In this document: piece by piece, positions 50,300-61,066 of the stretch | Layout: the number at the start of each line of letters is the position of its first letter | Position numbering within the stretch: the stretch's first letter is position 1 | NCBI GenBank assembly: GCA_026260175.1 | Contig: JAKCWW010000375.1 | Location: 1 to 64,000, forward strand | Origin: Reticulitermes lucifugus | Taxonomy: Eukaryota; Arthropoda; Insecta; Blattodea; Rhinotermitidae | Direction of reading: 5' to 3' | DNA length: 64,000 nucleotides | Translations under genes and position numbers: made by a program | The notes under the pieces: generated by a model | Database searches by the model: none | The model's input: only the letters and a program-made list of their open reading frames with translations | Told to the model about the DNA's origin: nothing

Positions 50300-51780
50300 A
50301 ACATAGATTGCTTTCCGCACAGTGCTGGGATTTCTAGAGGGGCTGAAGGAAAGTCACGTCCTAAAGACCCTTTTCCACAGTTAAGTCATTTCGGACATAT
50401 GAACAGGAGAGTCGAGTGCGTCTCAATAGACCACGAGAAAGAATAACGTGCTGTGTTTTAGGAAAATGATTGGAATAAGTTTTCGTTACTTTATTGGGCT
50501 TTCGTTACAAAATAAAGTTATAACCTCTTATTTAAAGGCCGCATCTCACTTTCTCTCTGCCTGTCCCTCCGTCCGTCTGTGACCTTGTACAGACGCCTAT
50601 AAACAGGACAGGTTTATTAGATTCTGCATTGGAAGTCTACACTAAATGTTGCCGGAAGTCATTCCGCATCATGCAGCGTTCCTCCTGTACTTACAGCGCA
50701 GCATCCGTTGTTACGATTTAATTTAACCGAATCTGAAGCTGCTTTAGGATAACTGTCTCCTAACTTTCTCCACTGTCTGATAATGAGAAGAAAAACGGGC
50801 GAAAACCAAGAATCAACTTATTCTAAAATATTATGCCAACGCCAGAACAATTTAGAATTTACTATAGCCACCACATCTCTAAACTGCTTCCGGCTCATTT
50901 GCTTACATTACTGAAATATATCTGGGTGCATTATTATGTAACTTAAGAATTGGACAAATCCTTGCTTTGAATTTCATCACATTCAATCACAATCACACTT
51001 TTTCGCAGTATACACACGTGTGATGTTTATTATTACTGGTTGACCGTTACATATCCACTGATACTTTCATGCATTGCTGTCTACAACCAATGAGTTGTGC
51101 AGTTCTGAGAAGTTTCCTTGAAACTGAAGCAGTCTTTCTCTCTGTATTTTCCTTTCTTCTAATTTATCGCCAAACTATATCTTCTACATTCTATTATCGT
51201 CTTCTCATGCTCTTCTACTTCTCAGTTTCCGAGAAGTTTCTCCCCCAGTTCCTTCGCTCACGTCACTCTTTCTCCCTTCATTTTGTTCCCACCCCCTCCT
51301 TTCTGCTGTCCAACTAGACTTCACCACTTAGCCTTGGCCTGTAATTGATTCCGTTAAATATTATCTTTTCCCCTCGCACAGATTTATCTTAATTCTAATC
51401 GTCGGATAAGACTATCGTGTTTCTCCCTCACTCAACTGAACATCCAAACCCTCGTTCTCTAACCGAACTAACACAAACATTTAAAGATTTCTGTATAAAA
51501 CCTCAAAGCGTATTTACGGACCTCCTATTATACTAGATATAAACAGCCGTGTTTTCCTAAATGGCTTAATCAGATTGTTTTGTAAAGCAAGCGCAATGTA
51601 GTTTTTCTACTGCAGTCAAATAATTCTCTATACACCTATTGTCTAAATGAATTTTGTTATTCCAAGTGTTAATACAGCAAAGCATGTACGAAATATTTAT
51701 TTGTAAATCAAAGCAACTTTAGCGAGATTTAGTGTTTCACTAAGTTTTCACAAAGAGTTTCGTCTTACGGTTTGTTGCTG
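50300..51780. other. No recognised gene
   Basis: Unrecognised frames only (longest 51069-51317, 82 codons, pyrimidine-rich). Confidence 0.5.
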
Positions 51781-51784
51781 TATA

Positions 51785-51830
51785 CAGTCTGGTGGAAATA
51801 TACCGACGTTTCGGAGGAACACAACTGAGG
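51785..51830 (+). repeat. Fragment of the dispersed inverted-repeat family
   Basis: agtctggtggaaatataccg followed by acgtttcgg (about 51786-51818) matches the complement of the 47.6-kb copy (ccg-aacgtcggtaaa) together with the agtctggta text I associate with the family. No arm partner was found. Confidence 0.4.
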
Positions 51831-52000
51831 ACCGCAATCAACATAACATTTACTTTTCTGATTAGTGATATTGTATCAGGTGGCACAGTTGATAAATTCG
51901 TACACCGCGTCGAAAAGCATTTTATAACAAATTTTCGTAAAAAATAACCAAATGATTTATTGACTGTGAGGTTTCAGTAACATCCCAATATTGGAGAAAA

Positions 52001-52074
52001 AACAATTGAAATATAAATTTTAAAACTAAATCAATGTGAAATACAAATTTTAAAATTAAGTCTATGTAACAATT
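52001..52074 (+). repeat. 30-bp tandem dimer between 7-bp direct repeats
   Basis: gaaatataaattttaaaact... (52008-52037) is followed by gaaatacaaattttaaaatt... (52038-52067). aacaatt flanks the pair at 52001-52007 and 52068-52074. Confidence 0.7.
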
Positions 52075-52399
52075 GCCTTCCTAAATTCCGTTCATCTTTT
52101 GAGCATTAAGAGTCCACTTTCAGCAAAACAATATCCTGACATAAAGTACCTGTAACACCTTCAAAGCATAACATCATAACCTTTTACTGCAAGTTTGTTT
52201 CCTTAGTCTCTCTTCAGTCTGCTATGTTAATTCCCTTTTCCTCTCTTGTGAACCTTGGGAACGGGATTGGTTACAAAGAAAACCGCCTTTCTGACAAAGG
52301 CACTGTCGGGAGCTATGCTTCACGTGTGTATCTAATTAACGTTACGGGACAATATGCAAACTGCAGAACCTGCAAAAGGTATATTCCGAGTGACAGGTT

Positions 52400-52428
52400 C
52401 AAAATTAAATTAAATTAAATTAAATTAT
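52400..52428 (+). repeat. (AAATT)n microsatellite
   Basis: About five units of the pentanucleotide aaatt. Confidence 0.9.
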
Positions 52429-52504
52429 CAAAGAATTTAACAGTGCAAGGATTACTTTACAGAAAAACACTAAAGTAACCGTAACAAATATTTAAATGGA
52501 TTAA

Positions 52505-52600
52505 TACATAAACCTCCTGACTTGTATTCGGGAGCTGCCATTTTCGAACCTCGGACGGAAATTTATCACTGTGGAATTTTATTAGCCTACCTTAATCGTG
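52505..52600 (+). repeat. Possible worn tRNA-derived SINE
   Basis: The text cctgacttgtattcgggagc, then tgccattttcgaacctcgg, resembles an anticodon-arm to T-arm region with a box B-like ttcgaacc. No body or target-site duplication could be defined. Confidence 0.35.
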
Positions 52601-52619
52601 CTACGAGAATATATCGATA

Positions 52620-54435
52620 CTAGCATAAATTAAGCCACGACCGCCTTCTTTCACACCCCCTTCAATTCACTACTCCCTGTCATCCATTCATACAGCGCAA
52701 CGAAATCCCAAATACAGACAGCGTTATTAGATAAATAGAAGCAAAAAAAAAAAAGAAATTAACAGAACAATGTGTGAAACCACACACTAACACAGAACCA
52801 TTAATCGGAATAAGGAATAGACGAGGATAATGTCCGAGGTTAAAATACAGGACACGAAGAGTCGGGGTAGATGATAAAACTAAAAATTAACAAAATAGTT
52901 ATTAAAAGAGAATGATGTCGGTCTGCCGACGAAATAATACCGACAGTGAGTTTTCACTAAATTCGATTCAGAGGCAGCTATATGTGAGCCACTGAAGTCG
53001 GCATGAGTGGATACATAACGATGCAGAAGGCGAAGCTGATAGGAATAATGATTAGAAATTAAATTTTATGCCTGGAAGAAAACACAATACCCATGAATTT
53101 TAAAGCTAATTCGGTTAACGAACTTAAATAAAACTATTTTTGTTTATTCTGAGAACCAACTGAAACTGTGTGAGGCAAATACAGACTCCGTTAAATTTAC
53201 AGCAAATGACATATAATGGTAGCACTGCACAGAGTTGTCCGCGAGTCTATGCGTGCTCTTCCACAACGCTACTTTTTTGCTTCCATTAAGAATGACCAGC
53301 AAGTTGCAAAAACTACACTGATGATAGTGGGAAGGATCTGAAGAGTACTGGAAAGTGTGCCGGAGTTGCTCTTATCATCTCTCGACCTGCATTTTAGCCA
53401 ATCATCTTTGAATGGCCTTCTATGTAGGAACCACAACGTATTTATGACACACAATACTACAATTACCGGTTACTATTTGGAACCTTTCCCAGTGTGACTC
53501 ACGAAATATTTATTTATACAATAAGTGTTGAAAGACGGTTTGCTAAAAAGAACACTGTCATCTTGGTTATGACACCGTGTGGGCTGGTGTTGTCGCCCAA
53601 GTCGTGTACTGCACAGCAAAAATTCTGTATTTGTTAGGTCGTAGTTTTCATCTGAATGTAACGGATGAGGGAATTATGAGTAGATATGCAAGGATTTTGA
53701 AATGTGCGATAATGTACTATAAAGGAAAAGTAGTATTCCTCTAAATACTGAAACTGGAACTGTGTACCTCTCGAATAACAATTTTTCTCGTTACTATTAG
53801 AGAGACGGCTCAGTGATACAACCTTCATTTCAGTAATTCGTATTGTTGTTCCTGTTTTCTCACTGTTATTATTATCATTTTTTTCAAGACCATCTTTAAG
53901 TTATTGGTACGGTGTTTAATAAGGCTGTACACCTCGTATTGGGCAAACTCATTCGCTCAGATTTTCCTGTCATTTGTGGAAGCTGAAAATATATGAATTC
54001 ACCATACAGTCTTACACCATACGTCCTCAACACGCTTTTTAATATTATTAATCCTTATAAGTCTTAGTTTATGAAGGAGTCCTCTTTCTTCATGTATTAT
54101 GAGTAAAATGTTGTAAGTGTATAAGTACATTACTTATCTAGTCCAATAATAACATTGAAATTATGACCAATGTAAATAACTGGTAAAAAGTCGGGTTACC
54201 TGGGGGTCTCTGCATTATTAAAAATGACTTCTGAAGTTGTTGAAAAGATATTTCATATGAACTTCCAGGATTAATTGATGTCGTTGGCGAAGCTAATAGT
54301 CCTGTCATCAATGGTGTATGATAATGGAAGTTACGTCACGAGAAAAAAAGAGGATATGTTACTCTAGCAATAAACGGTTACTTAAACAAAATCTCACGCA
54401 AATTCCCGGGATGGCATACATAAAGGCGGGGTCCG
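52620..54435. other. No recognised gene
   Basis: A 12-base A-run lies near 52744-52755. ttggttatgacaccgtgtgg at about 53560 may be a scrap of the dispersed inverted-repeat family. No coding region recognised. Confidence 0.45.
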
Positions 54436-54441
54436 CCTGCA

Positions 54442-54607
54442 GTGATTCGCGTGAAACCGATAAACAAACAGTTCTGCCTGCTCAGATTCGTGTGAAACCG
54501 ACAAACAAATAGTTCTGCCTGCTCAGATTCGTGAGAAACCCGCAGGCAAATCGTTTTGCCTGCGTAAAATTCATATAAAACCCCAAACCTAACAACTCTG
54601 CCCATAG
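54442..54607 (+). repeat. 41-bp minisatellite, four copies
   Basis: Units begin at about 54444, 54485, 54526 and 54567 (gattcg-gtgaaaccg, aaacaa, gttctgcctgct). Similarity falls toward the 3' side. The minus-strand frame 54378-54626 reads the repeat in successive frames and is not a supported protein. Confidence 0.85.
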
Positions 54608-54944
54608 AGACTCCAGCGAAGATCACACGTAAATAATCCTATTTTTGAAGATCTTTGAGTGAGTCTAACAAAATAATTGGTCTGGTCTAAGAATTCGTGT
54701 TAAAAATAAAACATTAATTCTGTCCACGAAAGGCTTATATTAGAACTACAAAATATATTTATAACTGTAAATATTTTCTAAACACACAAACTATAATTCT
54801 GACCATCTCAGTTCTTTGCGGTTTGTGTTAGTGAAGATGACTGTAATTTGATAACATAACGTTGCGTTTCTGAGAGATAAATAAATGCGACTGGACTATT
54901 GGCCGGATGATATTAACATGGAAGCCGAACTAATCGGAAAATAA

Positions 54945-55065
54945 CTTTCCCCAGTGCCACTGTAACCACCACAAATTCCACAAAACAGGCTTGGGATTGA
55001 ACTCTGGCCTATACGGTGACAGACAGAAAACTAACCGGCAGAGCTATGTGCGTGAATAACATTGT
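54945..55065 (-). mobile_element. SINE fragment of the 6.4-kb family
   Basis: The minus strand has box B-like gttcaatccc followed by gtggaatttgtggtggttac and agtggcactgggg, matching ggaatttgttgtggac...ggcactggg at 6488-6520. The 3' body is missing. No target-site duplication was found. Confidence 0.7.
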
Positions 55066-55069
55066 AGGA

Positions 55070-56030
55070 AAAGGATAAAAGAAAAAGCTTGCCTTTAATG
55101 CATTTTTATTTCCCGTTGTTAAAGTGCTCAAAATCGTGGATACATGGAGACAACAATCAATGGGCTTCCAAATATAAAGCACATCACAGTGTTAACTTGT
55201 TTCTCTGATCGTCTCTCAAAGTTTAACGTTATAAGCCACAATTTCTGACAAACAAATTCAAGCTGTATCCATGTTAAAATGTATGTTACTCTTTCTTACA
55301 TAGTTTATTCATGCCTTCTCATCTGCATGGGTTAGAACATGTTAAATTAGAGGTCGACTGCAAACTTTGAGCAAGGGTCCGTTTTATGTTTTAAGATAGG
55401 CTCTAAGAACATGATAAGATTTATGAAAAATACGAAGCAACCTAAAGAACTACCAACCAGGCTTAGAATATTGCACAGTTCTTTCTCAGCATTTTGTAAC
55501 GCAGGAGCTTTATGAAATGCGGCAGCATCGACCGCAGACCTCAGTTCAGAGTTGTACAGCATAAGGAGGCTGAATTAGACCTTGCTAGCTGAACTGTTCT
55601 CATTTCATTCTGGGGGGTTAATTTAAGGCAGTTGAAGCTGGAATTAGCAAAAGAGAATAAGAGAGGGAAGGCCTGTACTGTCGTAGCTTGAAGAAGTGCA
55701 GAATTATTTACAAATAAAAGTGAACGGGTGGAGGCAAAGGCAAATGTTAGAGAAATGGGAAATGGGACCAAGCTTAGAGCACGTAGACAATAAGAGTAAT
55801 AGACTACATGTGACAGTTCTTATCTGAAGAACTTGTTACGTTTTAGTACTGTTTTTATAATTATTTAATCTGTCTCTACACAAAAAATTATATTTGTAAC
55901 TCAATACGTGTTCGCACTTGATTTACAACCTTTATTATCAATTTTTTTAAATAGTTCTTAGTAAGAATTATATTAACATCTTCGGCTTAGGCTGTTTTAT
56001 GGCCGTAATAGATAAATAGATAATAGATAG
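55070..56030. other. No recognised gene
   Basis: Two overlapping minus frames (55347-55562 and 55541-55771) of 71 and 76 codons are unrecognised. Confidence 0.45.
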
Positions 56031-56034
56031 ATTA

Positions 56035-56200
56035 TTACCAATATTACTACTACTTCTACCACTACTCCTACTACTACTAGTACAACTACTCCTATTGCTA
56101 CTACTACTACTACTAGTAGTACAACAAACACTACTCCTACCACTACCCCTACTACTAGTGCTAATACTCCTACTACTACTACTAATACTATCAATATTAA
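56035..56200 (+). repeat. (CTA)n imperfect microsatellite
   Basis: About 165 bp of imperfect CTA/CTC/CCA triplets. The poly-valine minus-strand frame 55997-56194 is its translation. Confidence 0.95.
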
Positions 56201-56399
56201 TTACTGATATAGCCTATTAATCAAGTTAATGTTATTGTGGTACTATATTTTCTACAAATGTTCTTACACGGGATTACTGTGTACTGATTACAGTCATGTT
56301 TATTTTTCTTTCTTTATTTAAATTTGGTGTTTAATTAAATAAAATTTAAAGCATTATTTCTTTTTTAGAGTTTTGTCATAGCTTTGTTCTTAAAATAAT

Positions 56400-56570
56400 T
56401 TTTTAATAATAGTCACTCTGTTACCTGATGTGATTTCTTCTTATTATATTTTCTACATATTTTGCTTAGCGATTAGTTTTTTTATGTATATTCTCTTAAG
56501 TCCCTGTACTGTCTCTGTAATTGGCATAATGACTTTAGTGGCAGCACATTCATAATAAAAACTGAACTAA
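56400..56570 (+). repeat. Possible LINE 3' tail
   Basis: ctgtctctgtaattggcata (56509-56528), in a T-rich context, aligns with the tails at 31101 and 40830, and an ataataaaaa stretch follows. More diverged than the other two. Confidence 0.4.
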
Positions 56571-56579
56571 GTAACGCTT

Positions 56580-57890
56580 AATTGTAAAGTCTTGCAGCGT
56601 CTGATTTAAAATATCAAATTTTAAACGTCAGATTCATAGACACTTTTCAAAAATCACTTATCCAAATTTCACAAAAGAATTTTTCATTTGGTGTTCCTTC
56701 GAACCCCTCCCACAATGAGATAGGAGATATGCAGCTCACAAATACTTTCAAGGCCTTAACCTCCTTGTAGAGAAAGCCTGAATTATTTCATACATCATCT
56801 CGCCGTAGAACATTCCACAACACGTATCTTTCATATTTCACATCTACCCCACATCCATGTCAGCGAGAGGCTGTCAACACATCCATCATCCAAGACTCAA
56901 ATAGTGCCACTTCAATCTACCATTTTAGGAACTGAGTATGTGAAATATTCACTGAAAACTGCTGGTCCTTCATTACGAAGCACTCGTCAGCAAAATATTG
57001 CAGATATGCCTAAGAATGTCTATTACTCTTCATGGCTTTCTACTGACGTTGAAATTTACGTCAGCTCAATATAATAGGCAAGAAATTAGTAATAGTCATT
57101 TATTTGTGTTCTTTTAAATACCTCCTTCTCGTAGCCACATATATTTGTTACAAAGAGTAGTTTCAATACAAACAGGATTATACTATGTATGTTCTGGCAA
57201 TGATATATCACACCATAATTTATTAACTTTGTAGACACTTTCATTCTGTAATATATTAAAATTAACATAATTAATAAAACACTACGTTTCGGAAGAAGGA
57301 TCGGACAACTCCTTCAGGCTTGATTCTCAAACAATACCATTTTTGACTATCGTATTGAATCCCGAACAAACTTTACAATGCTGCCAGTACATTTACATGA
57401 ACTCAGATATAAGTGAGAAATATTTTGTGCGGTTTGTACCTTAAAGAACACCGTATGAATTGTCTCGACGAAAAATAAAATATTGCACACCAGAGAGTTT
57501 CAACAGACATGCAATTTTGTGTATGACACGGAGTAAAGTGTTGTGAAGCCTGAACGAACTCTGGATGCAGGCGTTGCTACCAAGGCACTTTGTATGGGAT
57601 GTTACTAAGTTAAATCGAATATGAAAACAGTATAAAAGAGAAACGCTTGTTGACAACTTAACTGCTTTTCACACAGCGTGAGTTTAAAATTTATAAAGGA
57701 ATTCTAGAAGTAGCCCACAGCACTGGAAATGTCATTGTAAATAAATGAAAGACAAGCCAATTTTGTGAATTCTATAATAATTTATCGTAATGTTAATATT
57801 ATACACGTAATAGTTATTCCCATCTTACACTAATTTCTAACTGACTAACTTCACGGTAAATTTTGGAATCATCATCCAGTTGTGCATATA
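56580..57890. other. No recognised gene
   Basis: AT-rich. tacgtttcggaagaaggatc followed by ggacaactccttcagg at 57287-57322 is, on the minus strand, a cctgaagga...ttccgaaacg stretch and may be a worn member of the hammerhead-like motif group. Confidence 0.4.
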
Positions 57891-57953
57891 TATATATAAT
57901 CACTATTTCAGTTTTACAGAATAAATACATTACTTTTTTCATACTCTTTTTTA

Positions 57954-58001
57954 ACCTACAACACGTTTCGGCCGCGTATACTGGTCATCATCAGGTACAA
58001 A
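57954..58001 (-). ncRNA. Hammerhead-like motif, left arm of the palindrome
   Basis: Minus strand: CTGATGA (complement of 57988-57994), an extra T, a GACC...GGCC hairpin with one mismatch, GAAAC (57965-57969), GTGTT. The outer stem is reduced to about three pairs. Confidence 0.4.
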
Positions 58002-58148
58002 CTCACAAAGTAATTAAAGAAAAGTGTACGATGAGGTGGAGGCCTCCCCTTTACAGTTAAACATTTAAATTTAAATTTAAATTTAACTTTCAACTGTAAA
58101 GGGGAGGACTCCACCTCAACGTATACTTTTCTTTAATGATTTTGTGAG

Positions 58149-58197
58149 TTTATACCTGATGATGACCAGTATACGCGGCCGAAACATGTTGTATAAA
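58149..58197 (+). ncRNA. Hammerhead-like motif, right arm of the palindrome
   Basis: Layout: TTTATAC (58149-58155), CTGATGA (58156-58162), an extra T (58163), a GACC...GGCC hairpin with one mismatch (58164-58180), GAAAC (58181-58185), ATGTT (58186-58190), GTATAAA (58191-58197). The outer strands TTTATAC and GTATAAA pair perfectly over 7 bp. The ACATGT after GAA is palindromic, which would allow a very short stem III within one molecule or a longer one in a dimer. Confidence 0.5.
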
Positions 58198-58559
58198 AAA
58201 GAGCACGAAAACAGTGTTTGTTTATTCTTTAAAGATTAAAATAGTAACTTTATGGTAGTCAATCCATCTTTAGAGGCTATACTTTTCCATTCAGTCTAGA
58301 AATAACCTGTTCATTATGGAATAAGAAAATTTTTAGTGTTAAAATTGTGTTATAAAAAGTGATGCTCTAACAATTTGTGTTTTTACAATGGTCGACCCCT
58401 GATACCCATTCCAAATCACTTAAATAAAATCCACACACTAATATTGTAATTGTTTGATGTTTATTTAAAATTGTCCTCATATCTATATATAAGAAAACCT
58501 CTCTTCAAAGAAGTGAAACGAGGTTCCGGACGAGTAGAAAGAGAGAAGTTCCTTCTAAA

Positions 58560-58625
58560 CGCCGAAAACCGCTTGTCCAGGGACACAAAGTCACATCTCA
58601 GAAGAGCGGAATCCGTTGATAACAT
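58560..58625 (+). repeat. Fragment of the dispersed inverted-repeat family
   Basis: tccagggacacaaagtcaca followed by tctcagaagagcggaatcc (about 58577-58615) matches the complement of 30269-30306. The left partner is not visible nearby. Confidence 0.5.
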
Positions 58626-58975
58626 CCCTGTGGAAACATCAGAACTCAGACCTACATAAAGTCCGTCCATGGGGCGTTTTCCTTTTTGGTTCTCCGGGTG
58701 AAAATTCTGTACATATCTCTCAACTCTGTCATCCGTGCTTCATTGGCCGAACATATTTTGTCTTTGATAGTAAATGAAACTTCCTTCAGAATAAAGGATA
58801 CTTTGGGGCAAGTCTAATACCGAAAATATCATTAAACAAACCACGACAAATTTTCGCTGAAACTTCTAGTCTCCAAACTATAATATTTCACATCTCAAAT
58901 TCGATACTTTAAACCCCAAAAGGCGATCCAGCTTGGACACATAAAATAACAAGTTATAAAACGTCGCAGCCACAA

Positions 58976-59032
58976 GTCTTCTGAGACGGTACGCCACGTC
59001 GGCTGGTGATAAATTTCCGACGTTTTTCAAGA
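58976..59032 (+). repeat. Fragment of the dispersed inverted-repeat family
   Basis: cttctgagacggtacgccac, then gtcggctggtgataaatttc and cgacgttttt, follows the family order (arm end, then a ctggt...aaattt...cgacgttt block) seen in part at 51786 and 47600. Confidence 0.45.
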
Positions 59033-59349
59033 TCGTTGTGTTTTATCATGCTCTGGTCCAAGTAGTCCACAATTGTAATATACCGGAAGAATTATACCTT
59101 CATCAAAGGCTATGAGACACTCAAACCTTGCTCAAAAAATGTTCCCAGAACGAAATATTTCTGGGGGTTTCGGGTAACACCAGCAATCAATCTTGGTAAT
59201 CAAGGTAAGAGTGGTAACCGTAAAAACAGTGGAAACTTCAGTACCCAAAGTAGTCATAAACATACTTCTTTTTTAATATAGATATTAAATAGTTTGTCCT
59301 TTGTTCTGTTTCTACCATACCTGTAATGTGTTGAAAAATTATAGTAGAA

Positions 59350-60040
59350 GTTCTGAATGTCAACTATTTCAATCTTTGTCAGAGCAAAAACAAAAATATT
59401 CACATGCACAGTTTATTTTCTCTACAACATGTTTCGGCTGCGTACGCCGAGTGGACTGAACTAGCAACCGCATATGCAATCTACACGCTGTCTACACAAA
59501 ACAACTGCAGTTCTACACATTAATACCTTGAAAGGAGAATATACAGATTCCTGTATTCAGCAAACATACCACAGAGCCGTACAACTTTCACTAGAACATA
59601 GGATGTTGTAGCAACAAAGAAGCCTTCCAAGAACGCTTCCTCCAGCAAAAATCATTACACCGCATATCGTAAACAAAGCAGCAAAAACAAGATAACGTTA
59701 AACACCGCCGGTTACGGAACTGATTCTCTACATATTTTCTAAGAAATAGAGAACTTTTCCATCTAGTGTTTTAATAATTATACGTAGATAATTTTAACTA
59801 TTAAGATGTATGCAAATACATGTTGTTTCTTATAGGGAATAATAGGTAATTGCATGGTTTTGTATATATCTTAAATGTAAAGGAGAGGCCTCCACTTCAA
59901 CATAGGTTTTTTATTTTACGATCTTGTAACTTGTACATGATTATGGCCGACGTACGAGGCCGAAACATGTTGTAGAGAAAATGAAGCGTGCAAGTGAAAA
60001 GTGTTGACTTTACTGTGACAAAGACTGAAATATTCGATTA
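59350..60040. mobile_element. Inverted-repeat element related to the 58-kb palindrome
   Basis: Arms at about 59350-59452 and 59955-60040 are inverted: the complement of the left reads gccgaaacatgttgtagaga, aaataaactgtgcatgtgaa ... gacaaagattgaaatagt, and the right reads the same with scattered changes. The interior (about 59455-59950) has no recognised protein but contains tgtaaaggagaggcctccac, shared with the palindrome. A hammerhead-like motif lies in the right arm; the left arm keeps only the hairpin-GAAAC part. Confidence 0.65.
59933..59974 (+). ncRNA. Hammerhead-like motif, degenerate copy
   Basis: ATGATTA (59937-59943, worn from CTGATGA), an extra T (59944), a perfect 4-bp GGCC/GGCC hairpin with a 9-base loop (59945-59961), GAAAC (59962-59966), ATGTT, GTA. 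Only about three outer pairs remain. Confidence 0.4.
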
Positions 60041-60044
60041 CATA

Positions 60045-60820
60045 CACAACGGGATAATAATTCTAAAATTTTGAGTATCAATTATTACGAAAATCCATCC
60101 CGTGGGAGACGGACAGACAGACAGGCATGTCGAAGTTTATAGTCGCTTTTCACAAATGATTTATGGGATCGCTTAAAAATCTTAATAAACTGCCATTATC
60201 AGTAGTTTTATTCAGTTTCCACCTGCTTATCAACGAGACACTCCTTTTTGGAAAACGAATTCCCTCAGTTGTGTTAAACTGATTTATCTTGACAGGAATG
60301 TAGGTATGTTTGATATCGTGTAGGTGTAAAACGTGAGATATGGGCACAGAGCTGGAACTAGAAGGCGGAATGACAGTTGTAACGCTCGTCGTCTACGGCT
60401 CCGATCATTCTATATTTATCGAAAATCAGTTTTAACATTTACGTGTTCTGGAGTGGAAAATTGTAAGAAACAAGTTATGTTTTGTAACGCAATAGAGAAT
60501 TCTGTTTATTCAATTTGTTATTTCCTCACACCCATACTTTATAAATCACTCGCTTGTTACTTTATCTGCTTTGATGGCAATAAATTGGCAATGTCTACAT
60601 CATTTGAGATAGACGTATAAAAACCTGGGCAATACAAATATGTGGAGCCGAATATATAAAACATAAAACTTATGAAATAAAACGTAATTGGACATGTATT
60701 TTTACTGAAATTCTTAAATTCGAAATTAGACATGTCCATCAGTTTAAATATTTTATTAACAAAGAATTTTTTGCATTTTTTAAATAAAATATTATTTCTC
60801 ACGGTATCTTTATTTCCAGT
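60045..60820. other. No recognised gene
   Basis: The 95-codon frame 60333-60620 and the 111-codon minus frame 60557-60892 are unrecognised; the latter runs into the SINE. Confidence 0.45.
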
Positions 60821-60823
60821 CTC

Positions 60824-61066
60824 TACTGAGAATTGCGAGATTTTTGGCAGCCGTCCAGACCGACCCTGGGGTCCACCCAGCCTCCTATACAATTGGTACC
60901 GGGTCTCTTTCCCGGGAGTAAAGCGACCAGGGCGTGTAGTTGACCACCCACCCCCATCTAGCGCCGAGGTTAAAGAAAGAGTAGAGCTATACCTCTACTC
61001 CCCCTCTGGGCCTTCGTGGCCTGTTTCAGGGTGAACGTTACCTTTTTACCTTTTTTACTGAGAATT
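60824..61066 (+). mobile_element. 5'-truncated SINE of the 30.7-kb family with 11-bp target-site duplication
   Basis: Perfect direct repeats tactgagaatt at 60824-60834 and 61056-61066 flank the insertion. The SINE (60835-61055) starts at gcgagattttt, just after the tRNA-like head in the full-length copy. It keeps cacccagcctcctatacaat, gggtctctttcccgggag, ggttaaagaaagagtagagc and a ttacctttttacc tail. The 100-codon frame across it (60732-61034) is a shadow. Confidence 0.9.

Larger units (their letters stand above)
57899..58251. mobile_element. 350-bp near-perfect palindrome (foldback element)
   Basis: Arms of about 150-165 bp (about 57899-58064 and 58085-58251) are inverted copies around an (ATTTAA)n centre at about 58062-58088. 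Near the centre they are almost identical (ctgtaaaggggagg, ctccacctca); they diverge outward. Each arm carries an outward-pointing hammerhead-like motif. Part of the central arm text (tgtaaaggagaggcctccac) recurs at 59877-59896, linking this element to the one at 59350-60040. There is no coding content. Confidence 0.8.

Noticed and set aside
55997-56194. Poly-valine hydrophobic frame
   Set aside because: Translation of the CTA microsatellite.
57899-58251. Bacterial-type terminator or attachment site
   Set aside because: The context is clearly eukaryotic repeat DNA; the inverted repeat is a foldback element.
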